From Pseudomonas alkylphenolica (GTDB taxonomy: Bacteria > Pseudomonadota > Gammaproteobacteria > Pseudomonadales > Pseudomonadaceae), in the NCBI RefSeq assembly GCF_000746525.1, contig NZ_CP009048.1, positions 1,028,501 through 1,092,500 of the forward strand: DNA of 64,000 nt. Direction: 5' to 3'. Below, in pieces: positions 45,514 to 55,422 of the stretch. A program made the position numbers and the translations under genes. Below the pieces are notes generated by a model that was not told the origin of the DNA, ran no database searches, and saw nothing but the letters and a program-made list of their open reading frames with translations. Numbering within the stretch: position 1 is the first letter of the stretch; every line of letters begins with the position of its first letter.

Positions 45514-46452
45514 ATGCCTGAATTGCGGGTAGGTGAGCAGCAGTGGACGGTGGCGCCGGGCAGCAATTTGCTTGATGTGCTCAATGACGCGGGTTTTTCG
45601 GTGCCGTACAGCTGCCGCGCCGGCAGTTGTCATGCCTGTCTGGTGCGCTGTCTGCACGGGCAACCGCTGGATGCCCGGCCAGATGCCCTGAGCGAGGAAC
45701 AGCGCCAGTCGGGCTGGCGATTGTCCTGCCAGTGTCAGGTCGAAGAGGACTTGCAGGTTGCCCTGTTCGACCCGCAGCAGGACGGTATCGGGGCTACTGT
45801 GCTCGGGCTCGACTGGCTGAGCCCGACGGTGCTGCGCTTGCGCTTGCACGCCGAGCGCAGGCTGCGTTACCGGGCAGGCCAGCACCTGGTGTTGTGGAGC
45901 AACAGCGGTGTGGCACGTCCTTATTCGTTGGCCAGCTTGCCCGACGAGGAGCCGTTTCTCGAATTTCACCTCGACTGTCGCCAGGCGGGCGCCTTCTGCG
46001 ATGCGGCACGCCAGCTGCAATTGGGCGATGCCCTGCGTTTGGGCGAATTGCGTGGCGGGGCGCTGCACTATGATGCCGACTGGCAGGAGCGCCCGTTGTG
46101 GTTGCTGGCGGCAGGTACTGGGCTGGCGCCCTTATGGGGCATTCTGCGTGAAGCCTTGCGTCAGGAGCACCGGGGCCCGATTCGTGTGCTGCACCTGGCC
46201 CATGACAGTCAGGAGCACTATCTGGCCAGCGAACTGGCCGCGCTTGCCGAGCGTCATCCGCACCTTCAGGTCGAGCTGCTGACCCCGCAGGCATTGCCCC
46301 AGGCACTGGCTGCGCTGCGTGTGCAATCACGCCAGACGATTGCCCTGGCCTGCGGTTCACCGGCCAGCGTCGAGCAGTTTTCCCGCCGACTGTTTCTGGC
46401 CGGATTACCGCGCAATCAGCTGTTTGCCGATATCTTTACCGGGCACGCATAA
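45514..46452 (+). CDS. Iron-sulfur ferredoxin reductase (2Fe-2S plus FAD/NAD domains)
   Basis: 312 residues from ATG 45514 (TTG three bases before is less likely). N-terminal plant-type [2Fe-2S] domain: CRAGSCHACLVRC followed by a distant Cys in LSCQCQVEE. FAD-binding domain has RPYSLASLPDE (RxYS), then the NAD domain GTGLAPLWGILREA. Such one-chain reductases (like VanB, CDP-6-deoxy reductase type) move electrons from NAD(P)H to an oxygenase or radical enzyme. No partner oxygenase is next to it. Position fits PA4331. Confidence 0.88.
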   Translation: MPELRVGEQQWTVAPGSNLLDVLNDAGFSVPYSCRAGSCHACLVRCLHGQPLDARPDALSEEQRQSGWRLSCQCQVEEDLQVALFDPQQDGIGATVLGLDWLSPTVLRLRLHAERRLRYRAGQHLVLWSNSGVARPYSLASLPDEEPFLEFHLDCRQAGAFCDAARQLQLGDALRLGELRGGALHYDADWQERPLWLLAAGTGLAPLWGILREALRQEHRGPIRVLHLAHDSQEHYLASELAALAERHPHLQVELLTPQALPQALAALRVQSRQTIALACGSPASVEQFSRRLFLAGLPRNQLFADIFTGHA

Positions 46453-46458
46453 AGAAAC

Positions 46459-46530
46459 GGTGGGAGCGGGCTTGCCCCGCGAAGCGATGTGGCTGTCAGA
46501 TCGCATCGCGGGGCAAGCCCGCTCCCACCG
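46459..46530. repeat. REP pair 7 (outer CCCAC, inner GCGAT)
   Basis: GGTGGGAGCGGGCTTGCCCC and, inverted, TCGCATCGCGGGGCAAGCCC with GATGTGGCTGTCAGATCGC between. It lies between the reductase and pykA stops. Confidence 0.93.
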
Positions 46531-46547
46531 GGATGAACGCCTGGGGA

Positions 46548-47999
<1,452 letters not shown>

Positions 48000-48109
48000 G
48001 CACAGACTCCTATAGTGAAGCGCAGCGAAAGGCTACTCTGGAATTTCGCTGTAGTCATTGTTCCTTTGCACTACCTGCCCCGGGATAGGGGCAGCGTTTG
48101 AACGGGGCG

Positions 48110-48180
48110 GTAGGAGCGGGCTTGCCCCGCGATTGCGATTTGTCAGTCACATCGTATCGCGGGGCAAGCCCGCTCCTACC
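48110..48180. repeat. REP pair 8 (outer CCTAC, inner GCGAT)
   Basis: GTAGGAGCGGGCTTGCCCCG and, inverted, ATCGCGGGGCAAGCCCGCTC with TTTGTCAGTCACATCGT between. The outer base is CCTAC instead of CCCAC on both sides, a compensatory change that keeps the stem paired. Confidence 0.92.
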
Positions 48181-48231
48181 TACAGATTTCCCCGACAATG
48201 CCGATAAGCTGCGCAATACAGGAGATTCCCC

Positions 48232-48618
48232 ATGCGAGCCTTGATCGTTCTAGCCCTGGCGACCAGTGTCGTCGGCTGCACCCGTTGGTCGATGGACCAT
48301 CATCTGAACAATGCCTACCGTGCCTATGACCGCGGCGATTGTGAGAAGGTCATGCTCGAGCTGTCGCAGGTCGACCGGACCAGCCGCGCGCGGCCATTCA
48401 TCCATCCCGAGGTGTCGATGCTGCGCGGTCAGTGTCTGGAGCGGCAGAAGCTCTACGTCGATGCCGCGCAGACCTATCAGTACCTGATTGAGCGCTACCC
48501 GCAGAACGAATACGCCTACCGCGCCCGTGCCCGTCTGCAGACCCTGGAACAACTGGGTCACTTGCGCAGCGGCGGGACGGCCATTGCCCGCCCGGCCACC
48601 ACCACGCCTTGGCGTTAA
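48232..48618 (+). CDS. TPR-like lipoprotein
   Basis: 128 residues. Lipobox: MRALIVLALATSVVGC with Cys at 16. The mature domain has helix pairs with alternating small residues (NNAYRAYDRGDCEKVMLELSQ, LDRQKLYVDAAQTYQYLIER, RYPQNEYAYRARARL), the pattern of a tetratricopeptide repeat like that of YbgF/BamD. Two Cys in the domain may form a disulfide. Anchored in the outer or inner membrane, possible partner unknown. Confidence 0.8.
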   Translation: MRALIVLALATSVVGCTRWSMDHHLNNAYRAYDRGDCEKVMLELSQVDRTSRARPFIHPEVSMLRGQCLERQKLYVDAAQTYQYLIERYPQNEYAYRARARLQTLEQLGHLRSGGTAIARPATTTPWR

Positions 48619-48660
48619 TACTAAAGTATTCGGGTCTGATTGTGACGCGAGGGTCAGGCT

Positions 48661-48707
48661 GCGCTAATCTTGTTGCTGAGGCATACGTAATTCAGCAGCA
48701 CTAGCGC
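48661..48707. other. Structured intergenic hairpin upstream of the PilZ gene
   Basis: GCGCTA...TAGCGC outer stem (48661-48666, 48702-48707) encloses TGCTGA...TCAGCA inner stem (48674-48679, 48692-48697) with a 12-base loop. It is 37 bases before the PilZ start. No T run, so it may be an RNA leader or a protein site. Confidence 0.5.
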
Positions 48708-48743
48708 GGCCCTGCTCAAGGGTCTCCGACAGCGATTCCGATC

Positions 48744-49103
48744 ATGTTTGACGAGCGCCGCATCGAGCGTCATCAGCTCCCTTACTTCCTCAAAGTCTTC
48801 AACCGCCATACCGATCAGCCGATCGGCTACCTGGGTAATGTGTCCGAAGACGGCCTGATGTTGATCAGCCAGCTGCCGATGCTGGTCGGCCCGGATTTCG
48901 AGTTGCAATTGAAAATCGTCGGTCGCAGTGGCGGCATGCATCTGATCAACCTGACCGCCAGTTGCCTGTGGTGCCATGAAGATCAGACGCCGGGGCACTA
49001 CGACTCCGGGTTCATGTTGTTGCAGGCGCCACCGGAATACGCGCAACTGGTGCGTGCCCTGCGCAACTATTTCAGCTTCCATCCGCTGGAGGCCTCGGTC
49101 TGA
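48744..49103 (+). CDS. PilZ-domain cyclic-di-GMP-binding protein
   Basis: 119 residues, one PilZ domain only. Both parts of the binding motif are intact: RRIER (RxxxR) at residues 5-9 and GNVSEDG (D/NxSxxG) at about 33-38. Such a single-domain protein is an adaptor that acts through a partner. Its target is unknown; bifA in the same window shows that c-di-GMP signalling is active in this organism. Followed by sbcB 61 bases downstream. Confidence 0.9.
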   Translation: MFDERRIERHQLPYFLKVFNRHTDQPIGYLGNVSEDGLMLISQLPMLVGPDFELQLKIVGRSGGMHLINLTASCLWCHEDQTPGHYDSGFMLLQAPPEYAQLVRALRNYFSFHPLEASV

Positions 49104-49164
49104 GGCTGGTCGTAGTGGACGAGTAGCCCTAGACTCTGGTCGATCTTATGTTCAGGACGACCCC

Positions 49165-50595
49165 GTGAGCACCAGCATTTTCTGGCACGACTACGAAACC
49201 ACCGGTATTAATCCGCGCAATGACCGGCCCTTGCAGGTAGCGGGCGTGCGCACCGATCTCGAGCTCAACGAGATCGAGGAGCCGATCAATTTCTACTGCC
49301 AACCCAGTGATGACATCCTGCCGCACCCGGCGGCTTGCCTGGTCACTGGCATCACCCCGGCACAGCTGGCCAGCAAGGGCCTGCTCGAAGCCGAGTTCAT
49401 GACCCGTGTACACGCCGAACTGGCCCGCCCGGGCACCTGTGGTGCGGGCTACAACAGCCTGCGCTTTGACGATGAAGTCACCCGCTACAGCCTGTATCGC
49501 AACTTCTTCGATCCGTACGCCCGCGAGTGGCAAGGTGGCAACAGCCGCTGGGACCTGATCGACGTAGTGCGCGCCGCTTATGCGCTGCGTCCGGATGGCA
49601 TTGTCTGGCCGCAGCAGGAGGGGCGTGTCAGCTTGCGTCTGGAACTGCTGACGGCGGCCAATGGTATCGATCATGGTCAGGCCCATGAAGCACTCAGTGA
49701 TGTGCGGGCCACTATTGCGCTTGCACGATTGATTCGAGAGAAACAACCGAAGCTGTATGACTGGTTGTTTCAATTACGTAATAAACACAAAGTGCTGGAT
49801 CAAATCCGTTTGCTGCAGCCCTTGGTACATATTTCCGGACGCTTCTCGGCGGCGCGCAATTATCTCGGCGTGGTCCTGCCACTTGCCTGGCACCCGCGTA
49901 ACCGTAATGCCTTGATTGTCTGTGACTTGGGCATGGATCCCCAACCTTTGCTGCAAGAGGAAGGTGAGTCGTTACGCCAGCGTTTATACACGCGGCGCGA
50001 AGACATGCCTGAAGGGCAATTACCGGTTCCCTTGAAGTTGGTGCATATCAATCGTTGCCCGGTGGTTGCTCCGCTCAATGTATTGCGTGTGCAGGATCAG
50101 CAACGCCTGGGGCTGGATATGTCCTTGTTGCAAGCGCGGGCATCAAGCCTGATAGCCGCTCAGGCGAGTTGGCAGGATAAATTGCAAACCCTCTATAGCG
50201 AGGAAGAGTTTGCCCCTTGTGACGATCCGGAGCAGCAATTGTATGACGGCTTTATCGGTGATCGCGACAGGCGCCTGTGCGAGCAAGTACGCAGTGTCGA
50301 GCCCCGGCAATTGGGACAGGGACACTGGATGTTTGACGATGAACGTTTACCTGAATTGCTGTTTCGCTATCGCGCCCGTAATTTCATCGAAACCTTGAAT
50401 GAGCAGGAGCTGCAGCGCTGGCAGCTGTTCTGTCAGCAGCGTCTTAGCGATCCACACATGGGGGCGCCGAATACCGTTGGCGATTTCGAGCAGGCGCTGC
50501 AGGACTGTTGGGCCCGGGCCGACGCCACCCAGCGGGAATTGCTCGGGCAGTGGCAAGCGCATGTCCAGGCGTTGAAGTTGCAGTTTGGACTATAA
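49165..50595 (+). CDS. sbcB: Exodeoxyribonuclease I
   Basis: 476 residues from a GTG start at 49165 (VSTSIFWHDYETTGINPRND). Degrades single-stranded DNA 3' to 5' in recombination and repair. DEDD exonuclease residues: HDYETTGINP (Asp, Glu), FDDEVTRYSL, and ALSDVRATIAL with the conserved His/Asp context (HEALSDVRATI). SH3-like and helical C-terminal domains follow (LYDGFIGDRDRRLC). Ends at an intrinsic terminator shared with mvaT. Confidence 0.95.
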   Translation: MSTSIFWHDYETTGINPRNDRPLQVAGVRTDLELNEIEEPINFYCQPSDDILPHPAACLVTGITPAQLASKGLLEAEFMTRVHAELARPGTCGAGYNSLRFDDEVTRYSLYRNFFDPYAREWQGGNSRWDLIDVVRAAYALRPDGIVWPQQEGRVSLRLELLTAANGIDHGQAHEALSDVRATIALARLIREKQPKLYDWLFQLRNKHKVLDQIRLLQPLVHISGRFSAARNYLGVVLPLAWHPRNRNALIVCDLGMDPQPLLQEEGESLRQRLYTRREDMPEGQLPVPLKLVHINRCPVVAPLNVLRVQDQQRLGLDMSLLQARASSLIAAQASWQDKLQTLYSEEEFAPCDDPEQQLYDGFIGDRDRRLCEQVRSVEPRQLGQGHWMFDDERLPELLFRYRARNFIETLNEQELQRWQLFCQQRLSDPHMGAPNTVGDFEQALQDCWARADATQRELLGQWQAHVQALKLQFGL

Positions 50596-50616
50596 GCGGC
50601 GCTAAACCCGGGTCGA

Positions 50617-50648
50617 AAAAAAACGCCAGCAAGCTGGCGTTTTTTTTA
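50617..50648. terminator. Bidirectional terminator between sbcB and mvaT
   Basis: AAAAAACGCCAGC-AA-GCTGGCGTTTTTTT: symmetrical stem (AACGCCAGC / GCTGGCGTT) with A on the left and T on the right, serving both convergent genes. Confidence 0.95.
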
Positions 50649-50678
50649 TCAGTGCAAACGCGTTGCAGTGACTGGCAA

Positions 50679-51056
50679 TTAACCCAGCAGGGTTGCCCAG
50701 CCTTCAACCACATCGCCACCCCACTTGGCTTTCCACTCTTTCAGGGTTTTGTGGTTGCCGCCTTTGGTTTCGATGACTTCACCGTTGTGCGGGTTCTTGT
50801 ATTGCTTGACCTTGCGCGCGCGCTTGGTGCCGGTGGTTTTAACAGCACCACGTGGGGTTTTGCTCGATTTTGCTTCAGGGTCGAGCAGTGCAATGATATC
50901 GCGCAGCGACTTCTGATATTCGCCCATCAGGGTGCGCAGTTTGCCTTCGAACTCCAGCTCTTTCTTCAGCTTGTCGTCATTCGACAGGTTGGCCAGGCGA
51001 GCCTGCAGTTCTTTGATGGCTTCTTCGGTGGCGCGGTATTCGTTAATCAGGGACAT
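50679..51056 (-). CDS. mvaT: H-NS-family xenogeneic silencer MvaT/TurA
   Basis: 125 residues from ATG 51056 (MSLINEYRATEEAIKELQAR). N-terminal coiled-coil oligomerisation domain to about residue 65, then a linker and an AT-hook-like DNA-binding domain: KVKQYKNPHNGEVIETKGGNHKTL with the RGN-type loop GGNHKT and the end WGGDVVEGWATLL, which all MvaT proteins have. Silences AT-rich foreign DNA; in P. putida this is TurA. Its promoter at 51102-51130 has a palindrome over the -35 box. Confidence 0.96.
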   Translation of the reverse strand: MSLINEYRATEEAIKELQARLANLSNDDKLKKELEFEGKLRTLMGEYQKSLRDIIALLDPEAKSSKTPRGAVKTTGTKRARKVKQYKNPHNGEVIETKGGNHKTLKEWKAKWGGDVVEGWATLLG

Positions 51057-51369
51057 TGGGTGATCCTTGGAAATGGGGGGAATCAGGTAGACAGTGGGGC
51101 AATAATAGTCAGAGCTTACTGCCAAGTAAACATTAAACTTGGCAATAAATGCCGGTGTGGTTAAATCTAGTCGTTAAATTTTATTAAAAATATTTTACAA
51201 ACTAAGACTGGCAGAACAGGTTAATTGGGCGCCACGCCGTGTGTCGCGTAGCGTTGTCCTGTTCTCAGGTACTGCCGGTCCAGGTGACAGGATGTGTGCA
51301 TTGCCTACTGCAGTTTTTCCGGGCACTCGTTAGAATAAGCGCCTTTGCGAAGTATCTGGAGTCCCTTTC
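51057..51369. other. mvaT-purU intergenic region
   Basis: 313 bases, divergent leaders of both genes. Contains the mvaT promoter (listed), a very AT-rich stretch at about 51160-51215 (TTTTATTAAAAATATTTTAC), likely bound by MvaT itself, and the purU leader. No gene seen. Confidence 0.75.
51102..51130 (-). promoter_or_regulatory. mvaT sigma-70 promoter
   Basis: On the minus strand TTTACT (51130-51125), 17 bases, TATTAT (51107-51102). The spacing is ideal. The -35 box falls in an inverted repeat TGCCAAGT (51120-51127) / ACTTGGCA (51137-51144). Confidence 0.7.
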
Positions 51370-52221
51370 ATGCGCACCTACCGGCTGGTGATTGCTTGCC
51401 CCGACCGCGTTGGCATCGTCGCCAAAGTCAGTAATTTCCTGGCGTCCCATAACGGCTGGATCAACGAAGCGAGCCATCATTCCGATGAGCAGAGCGGTTG
51501 GTTCTTCATGCGTCACGAAATCCGCGCAGACACCCTGCCATTTGGCATTGAGGCTTTCCGCGAAGCGTTCGCACCGATTGCTGAAGAATTTTCCATGGTC
51601 TGGCGTATTACCGACACCGACCAGAAAAAACGCGTCGTGCTGATGGCCAGCCGTGAGTCCCACTGCCTGGCCGACCTGCTGCACCGCTGGCACGCCAAGG
51701 AACTCGACTGCGATATTCCTTGCGTGATTTCCAACCACAACGATCTGCGCAGCATGGTCGAGTGGCATGGCATTCCGTTTTTCCATGTACCGGTCGATCC
51801 ACAGGACAAGCAACCGGCATTTGCCGAGGTTTCGCGCCTGGTCAAGGAGCACGGTGCCGATGTCGTGGTACTGGCGCGTTACATGCAGATCCTGCCACCG
51901 CAGCTGTGCCAGGAATATGCCCAGCAGGTGATCAACATTCACCACAGCTTCCTGCCTTCGTTCGTCGGTGCCAAGCCTTATCACCAGGCCTCGTTGCGCG
52001 GTGTGAAGCTGATCGGCGCGACCTGCCACTATGTAACCGAAGAGCTGGACGCCGGCCCGATCATCGAGCAGGACGTGGTGCGGGTCAGCCACAGTGACAG
52101 TATCGAAGACATGGTGCGTTTCGGCCGTGACGTCGAGAAGATGGTGCTGGCGCGTGGCTTGCGCTATCACCTGGAAGACCGTGTGCTGGTACACGGCAAC
52201 AAGACCGTGGTGTTCAACTAA
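51370..52221 (+). CDS. purU: Formyltetrahydrofolate deformylase
   Basis: 283 residues, ATG 51370 with GGAG 9 bases upstream. Hydrolyses 10-formyl-THF to formate and THF. N-terminal ACT-like domain (YRLVIACPDRVGIVAKVSNF) to about residue 85, then the formyltransferase fold: ISNHND, VLARYMQILPPQLC, the catalytic HHSFLPSF and ATCHYVTEELDAGPIIEQ with the catalytic Asp. Same length as the E. coli enzyme (280). A 57-residue gene follows directly. Confidence 0.95.
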   Translation: MRTYRLVIACPDRVGIVAKVSNFLASHNGWINEASHHSDEQSGWFFMRHEIRADTLPFGIEAFREAFAPIAEEFSMVWRITDTDQKKRVVLMASRESHCLADLLHRWHAKELDCDIPCVISNHNDLRSMVEWHGIPFFHVPVDPQDKQPAFAEVSRLVKEHGADVVVLARYMQILPPQLCQEYAQQVINIHHSFLPSFVGAKPYHQASLRGVKLIGATCHYVTEELDAGPIIEQDVVRVSHSDSIEDMVRFGRDVEKMVLARGLRYHLEDRVLVHGNKTVVFN

Positions 52222-52247
52222 CCACGCTCAAGGCAGGAGGTTGCAGC

Positions 52248-52421
52248 ATGGCCGATCCTCTCGACAAGGCAACCTCCAAAGCCCCGCCAACCCTCGGTGA
52301 GGGGTGTTTGAGCCGTTACGATCCTGATGCACTGGACAGTGAGGATGGTACCGATTTCCCCGGTGCCGCCGAACTCTGGGAACAGTTGCAGCATTCTAGC
52401 GACGTGCCCGCGCCTGATTGA
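52248..52421 (+). CDS. Small acidic protein, 57 residues, downstream of purU
   Basis: ATG 52248 with a near-perfect CAGGAGG ribosome site 7-13 bases upstream, 26 bases after the purU stop. It reads MADPLDKATSKAPPTLGEGC then LSRYDPDALDSEDGTDF and PGAAELWEQLQHSS, ending at TGA 52419-52421. Strongly acidic, no membrane segment and one Cys. Too short for most gene finders, and it overlaps the convergent flippase-like gene by 26 bases. KT2440 has a small hypothetical gene in this place (PP_1368 as I recall). Function unknown. Confidence 0.75.
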   Translation: MADPLDKATSKAPPTLGEGCLSRYDPDALDSEDGTDFPGAAELWEQLQHSSDVPAPD

Positions 52422-53394
52422 GGCGCTCCAGTAGCGGTCGTCCCAGCAAGCACAGGAACACCGGGCCACCGGCAATCAGGTAGAAGTAATAAGTCACCAG
52501 CCGCCAGATCAGAATGGCTGCGGCGGCCGTGGTGCTGCCCACCAGCGGCGTGAGCAGCGCGGCCGAAGTCAGCTCGGCGGCACCGGCACCACCGGGTAGC
52601 AGGCTGAACTGCCCGGCGCTGAGCGAAAGTATCTGCACCAGAAAGCTGAGCATCCACTGCACATCCACGCCGAGTCCGCGCAGGGCCAGGTACAGCACGC
52701 TGTAGCGCAATCCCCAATGTACGCAGGTCAAGGCAAACACCAGGGCCAGCGTGCGCTTGGGCAGTTTCCAGGTCTCGCCCAGGGCGCGCAGGAAGTGCAG
52801 TGTCTTGTGTGTCCAGCGTCGGCGCCGCGAGGTGGAGATCCTGAGCCTGCGTAGCAGTCGACCACTGAGCCTGAGCAACAGGCGCCGATAAACCAGCAGC
52901 GCGACAACCCCGGCGACTATCCCGAACATTAGCGCGGCGCTGCTCAGCAGCATGCCTTGCAGGTTGCGGTTGAGGCTGTGCAGCAGGGCGTAGCCAGCGA
53001 TGCCGAGCATGGCACAGAGGAAAAACAGCAGGTCATTGAGCTGGTCGGCGGCGAACACCGCGCTGCTGCGTGCCGGTCCGATGCGGTGGCGCGCCAGCAA
53101 TGCCATCAAGGCCAAGGGGCCGCCGCTGCCGCCGGGAGTGGTGCAGATGGCGAATTCGGTGGCAATGATCACGCCGAGGCTGCGCATGCGCCCGAGGTGT
53201 TCGCCCTGACTGCCCAGCAGCAGACGCAGACGCAGGGCATTGATGATCCAGCACAGCAGGATCATCCCCAGCAGGCCCAGCATCAGGCCGGGAGCGAAGG
53301 CGCGCAGGCGCTCCAGCAGGTCGCTGCCACCGAGCAGGGCTGGCACCAGCAGCGCCATGACCAGGGCCAGGAGCAGCCAGGGCAGGCGATTCAC
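52396..53394 (-). CDS. UPF0104/LPG-synthetase-like flippase-type membrane protein
   Basis: 332 residues, GTG start at 53394 overlapping the upstream stop (GTGA). Eight or so hydrophobic segments. The YbhN/UPF0104 signature is present: CTTPGGSGGPLALMALL and FSLLPGGAGAAELTSAALL, shared with the flippase part of MprF. Presumably moves or modifies a lipid-linked compound. Third gene of a coupled operon with a glycosyltransferase and a deacetylase. Confidence 0.85.
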   Translation of the reverse strand: MNRLPWLLLALVMALLVPALLGGSDLLERLRAFAPGLMLGLLGMILLCWIINALRLRLLLGSQGEHLGRMRSLGVIIATEFAICTTPGGSGGPLALMALLARHRIGPARSSAVFAADQLNDLLFFLCAMLGIAGYALLHSLNRNLQGMLLSSAALMFGIVAGVVALLVYRRLLLRLSGRLLRRLRISTSRRRRWTHKTLHFLRALGETWKLPKRTLALVFALTCVHWGLRYSVLYLALRGLGVDVQWMLSFLVQILSLSAGQFSLLPGGAGAAELTSAALLTPLVGSTTAAAAILIWRLVTYYFYLIAGGPVFLCLLGRPLLERLNQARARR

Positions 53395-54164
53395 CGCCGT
53401 TGCCTGTCGGTCAGCCAGGCGGATTTGGTCAGGGGTGTGCGGCCTTGGCGCAGCAACTGTTGCAAGGTCTGCATCCAGTAGTTGCGAGAAAAATCATGGC
53501 GCATGTCCACCGGGTGCAAGCCCAGGCGTATCACTGGCGCCTGTTGCAGACGGGCAGCCAGCAGCTCGCAAACGATCTTCGACAGACCCCGGCGCCAGGC
53601 ACTGCGTGCGCTCCAGACCAGGCAGGGGGCGGCGACCGGGGTAAAGTCGGGCAGCCGATAGAAGTGTCGCGGATCGCTGGTGTACTGCAAGGGCAGGGTG
53701 CTCAACGCCTGACGGGTGCCTTCGCTCATCAGCCAGGCCGGAGCGACGAAGCCCGCCAGCGGCCAGTCGAAGCGCCGGAACAATGCCATACCCGCCTCCA
53801 GGCGCTCCAGCGCGCAGGCTCGGTCAAGGCTGCAGAACTCGCCTTCGAAGGTGTAGACGCGGCGGAGAAAGTAATCCCGCGCCGAGTGTGGCGGCGGGCT
53901 GTCATCGACATGGTAATAGCCGTGCAGGACCAATTCGTCGCCACGGCGCAGGCGCTGGTCAAGCATGTGCCGAAAGCCCGTTGCCGAATCCAGCGGGTGC
54001 TGCTTGTGGAAATCCGGTACCACCAGCCAGGTCATGGGAATCTCGCCCAGGGCATCGACGGCCTCGACGAATGGTTGGTAGTCCGGCCAGGTGTGGGGGG
54101 CTACGTCATGCAATACCAGCAGCAGACTTTGCCCGCTGCATGGGGTGACGCCGGGCTCAGCCAT
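53391..54164 (-). CDS. DUF2334 polysaccharide-deacetylase-like protein
   Basis: 257 residues from ATG 54164, which overlaps the end of the glycosyltransferase gene by 8 bases. NodB-type fold: LLLVLHDVAPHTWPDYQ has the catalytic Asp (HDVAPHT), LVLHGYYHVDD has the metal-binding His residues, and LGLHPVDMRHDF is the last motif. Removes acetyl from a sugar in the envelope pathway. No signal peptide, so the product seems cytoplasmic, acting on a lipid- or nucleotide-linked sugar. Middle gene of the operon. Confidence 0.85.
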   Translation of the reverse strand: MAEPGVTPCSGQSLLLVLHDVAPHTWPDYQPFVEAVDALGEIPMTWLVVPDFHKQHPLDSATGFRHMLDQRLRRGDELVLHGYYHVDDSPPPHSARDYFLRRVYTFEGEFCSLDRACALERLEAGMALFRRFDWPLAGFVAPAWLMSEGTRQALSTLPLQYTSDPRHFYRLPDFTPVAAPCLVWSARSAWRRGLSKIVCELLAARLQQAPVIRLGLHPVDMRHDFSRNYWMQTLQQLLRQGRTPLTKSAWLTDRQRR

Positions 54165-55278
54165 GAGCCCGTACCGGCAGCTCATGGCCAAGCACTGCCC
54201 GGTAGTGGGTCAGCAGACCATTGACCACGCTGTCCCAGGCGTAGCGCTGCTCGACATGCCGGCGCGCCTGCGAACCAAGCTGTGCTGCGCCTTCTTCGAA
54301 CACTTCGCGCACCGCCCTGGCCATTGCCGGGCCGTCATTGGGTGGACACAGACGGCCAAAGCGCTGGTCGAGGATTTCCTCGAAAGCACCTGCGGCGACG
54401 GCAACGACCGGGATTGCACTGGCCATGGCTTCAAGGACGACCAGGCCAAAGGTTTCCTGATCACCCGCGTGCACCAGGGCGTCGGCGCTGGCCAGCAGGC
54501 GGGCGACTTCGTGAGGCGGGCAGAAGTGATCAATCACCGTGACATTGGCCGGTACATTGCCGGGCATGTGCGAGCCCACCAGCAACAAGTGATAATGCCT
54601 GCCCAGGCGCTGCATGCAGTCGAGCAGCACCGGCAGGTTTTTCTCCCGCGAGCCACGGCCGGCAAACACCAGCAAGTGAGTGTTGTCGGCGATGTGCAAT
54701 TGCCGGCGCAACGCCGGATCACGGTGTTGTGGATGAAAGGTGCTCAGATCGACGCCAAGACGCTGAACATGCACATTGCCGATACCCAGACGGCGCAGTT
54801 TGTTGGCCATCACCAAGCTTGGCGCCAGGACCCGGTCGAAATTGCCGTACAACCTGCTGACATAGGCCTCGACATTCGGGGTGAACCAGTTGCCCATGCG
54901 ATTGCTGACCAGCAACGGCAGGTCCGAGTGATAGAAACCGATGACCGGCACATCGAGCTGGCGGCGTGCTTCCAGGGCTGCCCAGGCGGTCAGGTAAGGG
55001 TCGCCGACCTCGATCAGGTCCGGTTGCAGGTCCTCCAGCACATTGCGCCAGGGGGCCAGGCGTAACGGAAAGCGATAGCCATTGCCGAACGGCAGGGCCG
55101 GTGCCGGCACCTGGTAGATGCCGTTGGCGTGCTGGCGGCTGGCGCCGGGGATCAACAGACTGTGGCGGACACCGGGGGTGTGTCCCAGGCGGCGGTGTTT
55201 GGCATCAAGATAGGTACGCACTCCGCCACTGGCGGGGGCGTAGAACATGGTGATGTCGGCAATGTGCACGATCAGCAT
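54157..55278 (-). CDS. GT4-family glycosyltransferase
   Basis: 373 residues from ATG 55278 (MLIVHIADITMFYAPASGGV). GT-B fold: N-domain GGVRTYLDAKHRRLG, middle LVFAGRGSREKNLPVLLDC and the C-domain EX7E motif ETFGLVVLEAMASAIPVVA. Transfers a sugar from a nucleotide sugar, retaining the anomeric state as in the GT4 family. GGAGG is directly adjacent to this ATG, so a start at 55308 (MTHSQDDLGG) or an internal GTG is possible. First gene of the three-gene operon. Confidence 0.83.
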   Translation of the reverse strand: MLIVHIADITMFYAPASGGVRTYLDAKHRRLGHTPGVRHSLLIPGASRQHANGIYQVPAPALPFGNGYRFPLRLAPWRNVLEDLQPDLIEVGDPYLTAWAALEARRQLDVPVIGFYHSDLPLLVSNRMGNWFTPNVEAYVSRLYGNFDRVLAPSLVMANKLRRLGIGNVHVQRLGVDLSTFHPQHRDPALRRQLHIADNTHLLVFAGRGSREKNLPVLLDCMQRLGRHYHLLLVGSHMPGNVPANVTVIDHFCPPHEVARLLASADALVHAGDQETFGLVVLEAMASAIPVVAVAAGAFEEILDQRFGRLCPPNDGPAMARAVREVFEEGAAQLGSQARRHVEQRYAWDSVVNGLLTHYRAVLGHELPVRAHG

Positions 55279-55422
55279 CCCTCCGAGATCGTCTTGCGAG
55301 TGTGTCATCCGGTATGCGTTAGCAGCGGATGACGCGCCCTAAGGTTGACCTCTATGAAGGATAGTTTGTTCGATCGCGTTACGAGGGGAGGGGCAGCAGC
55401 GTGCGCCGCTGCCCGCTGACAG

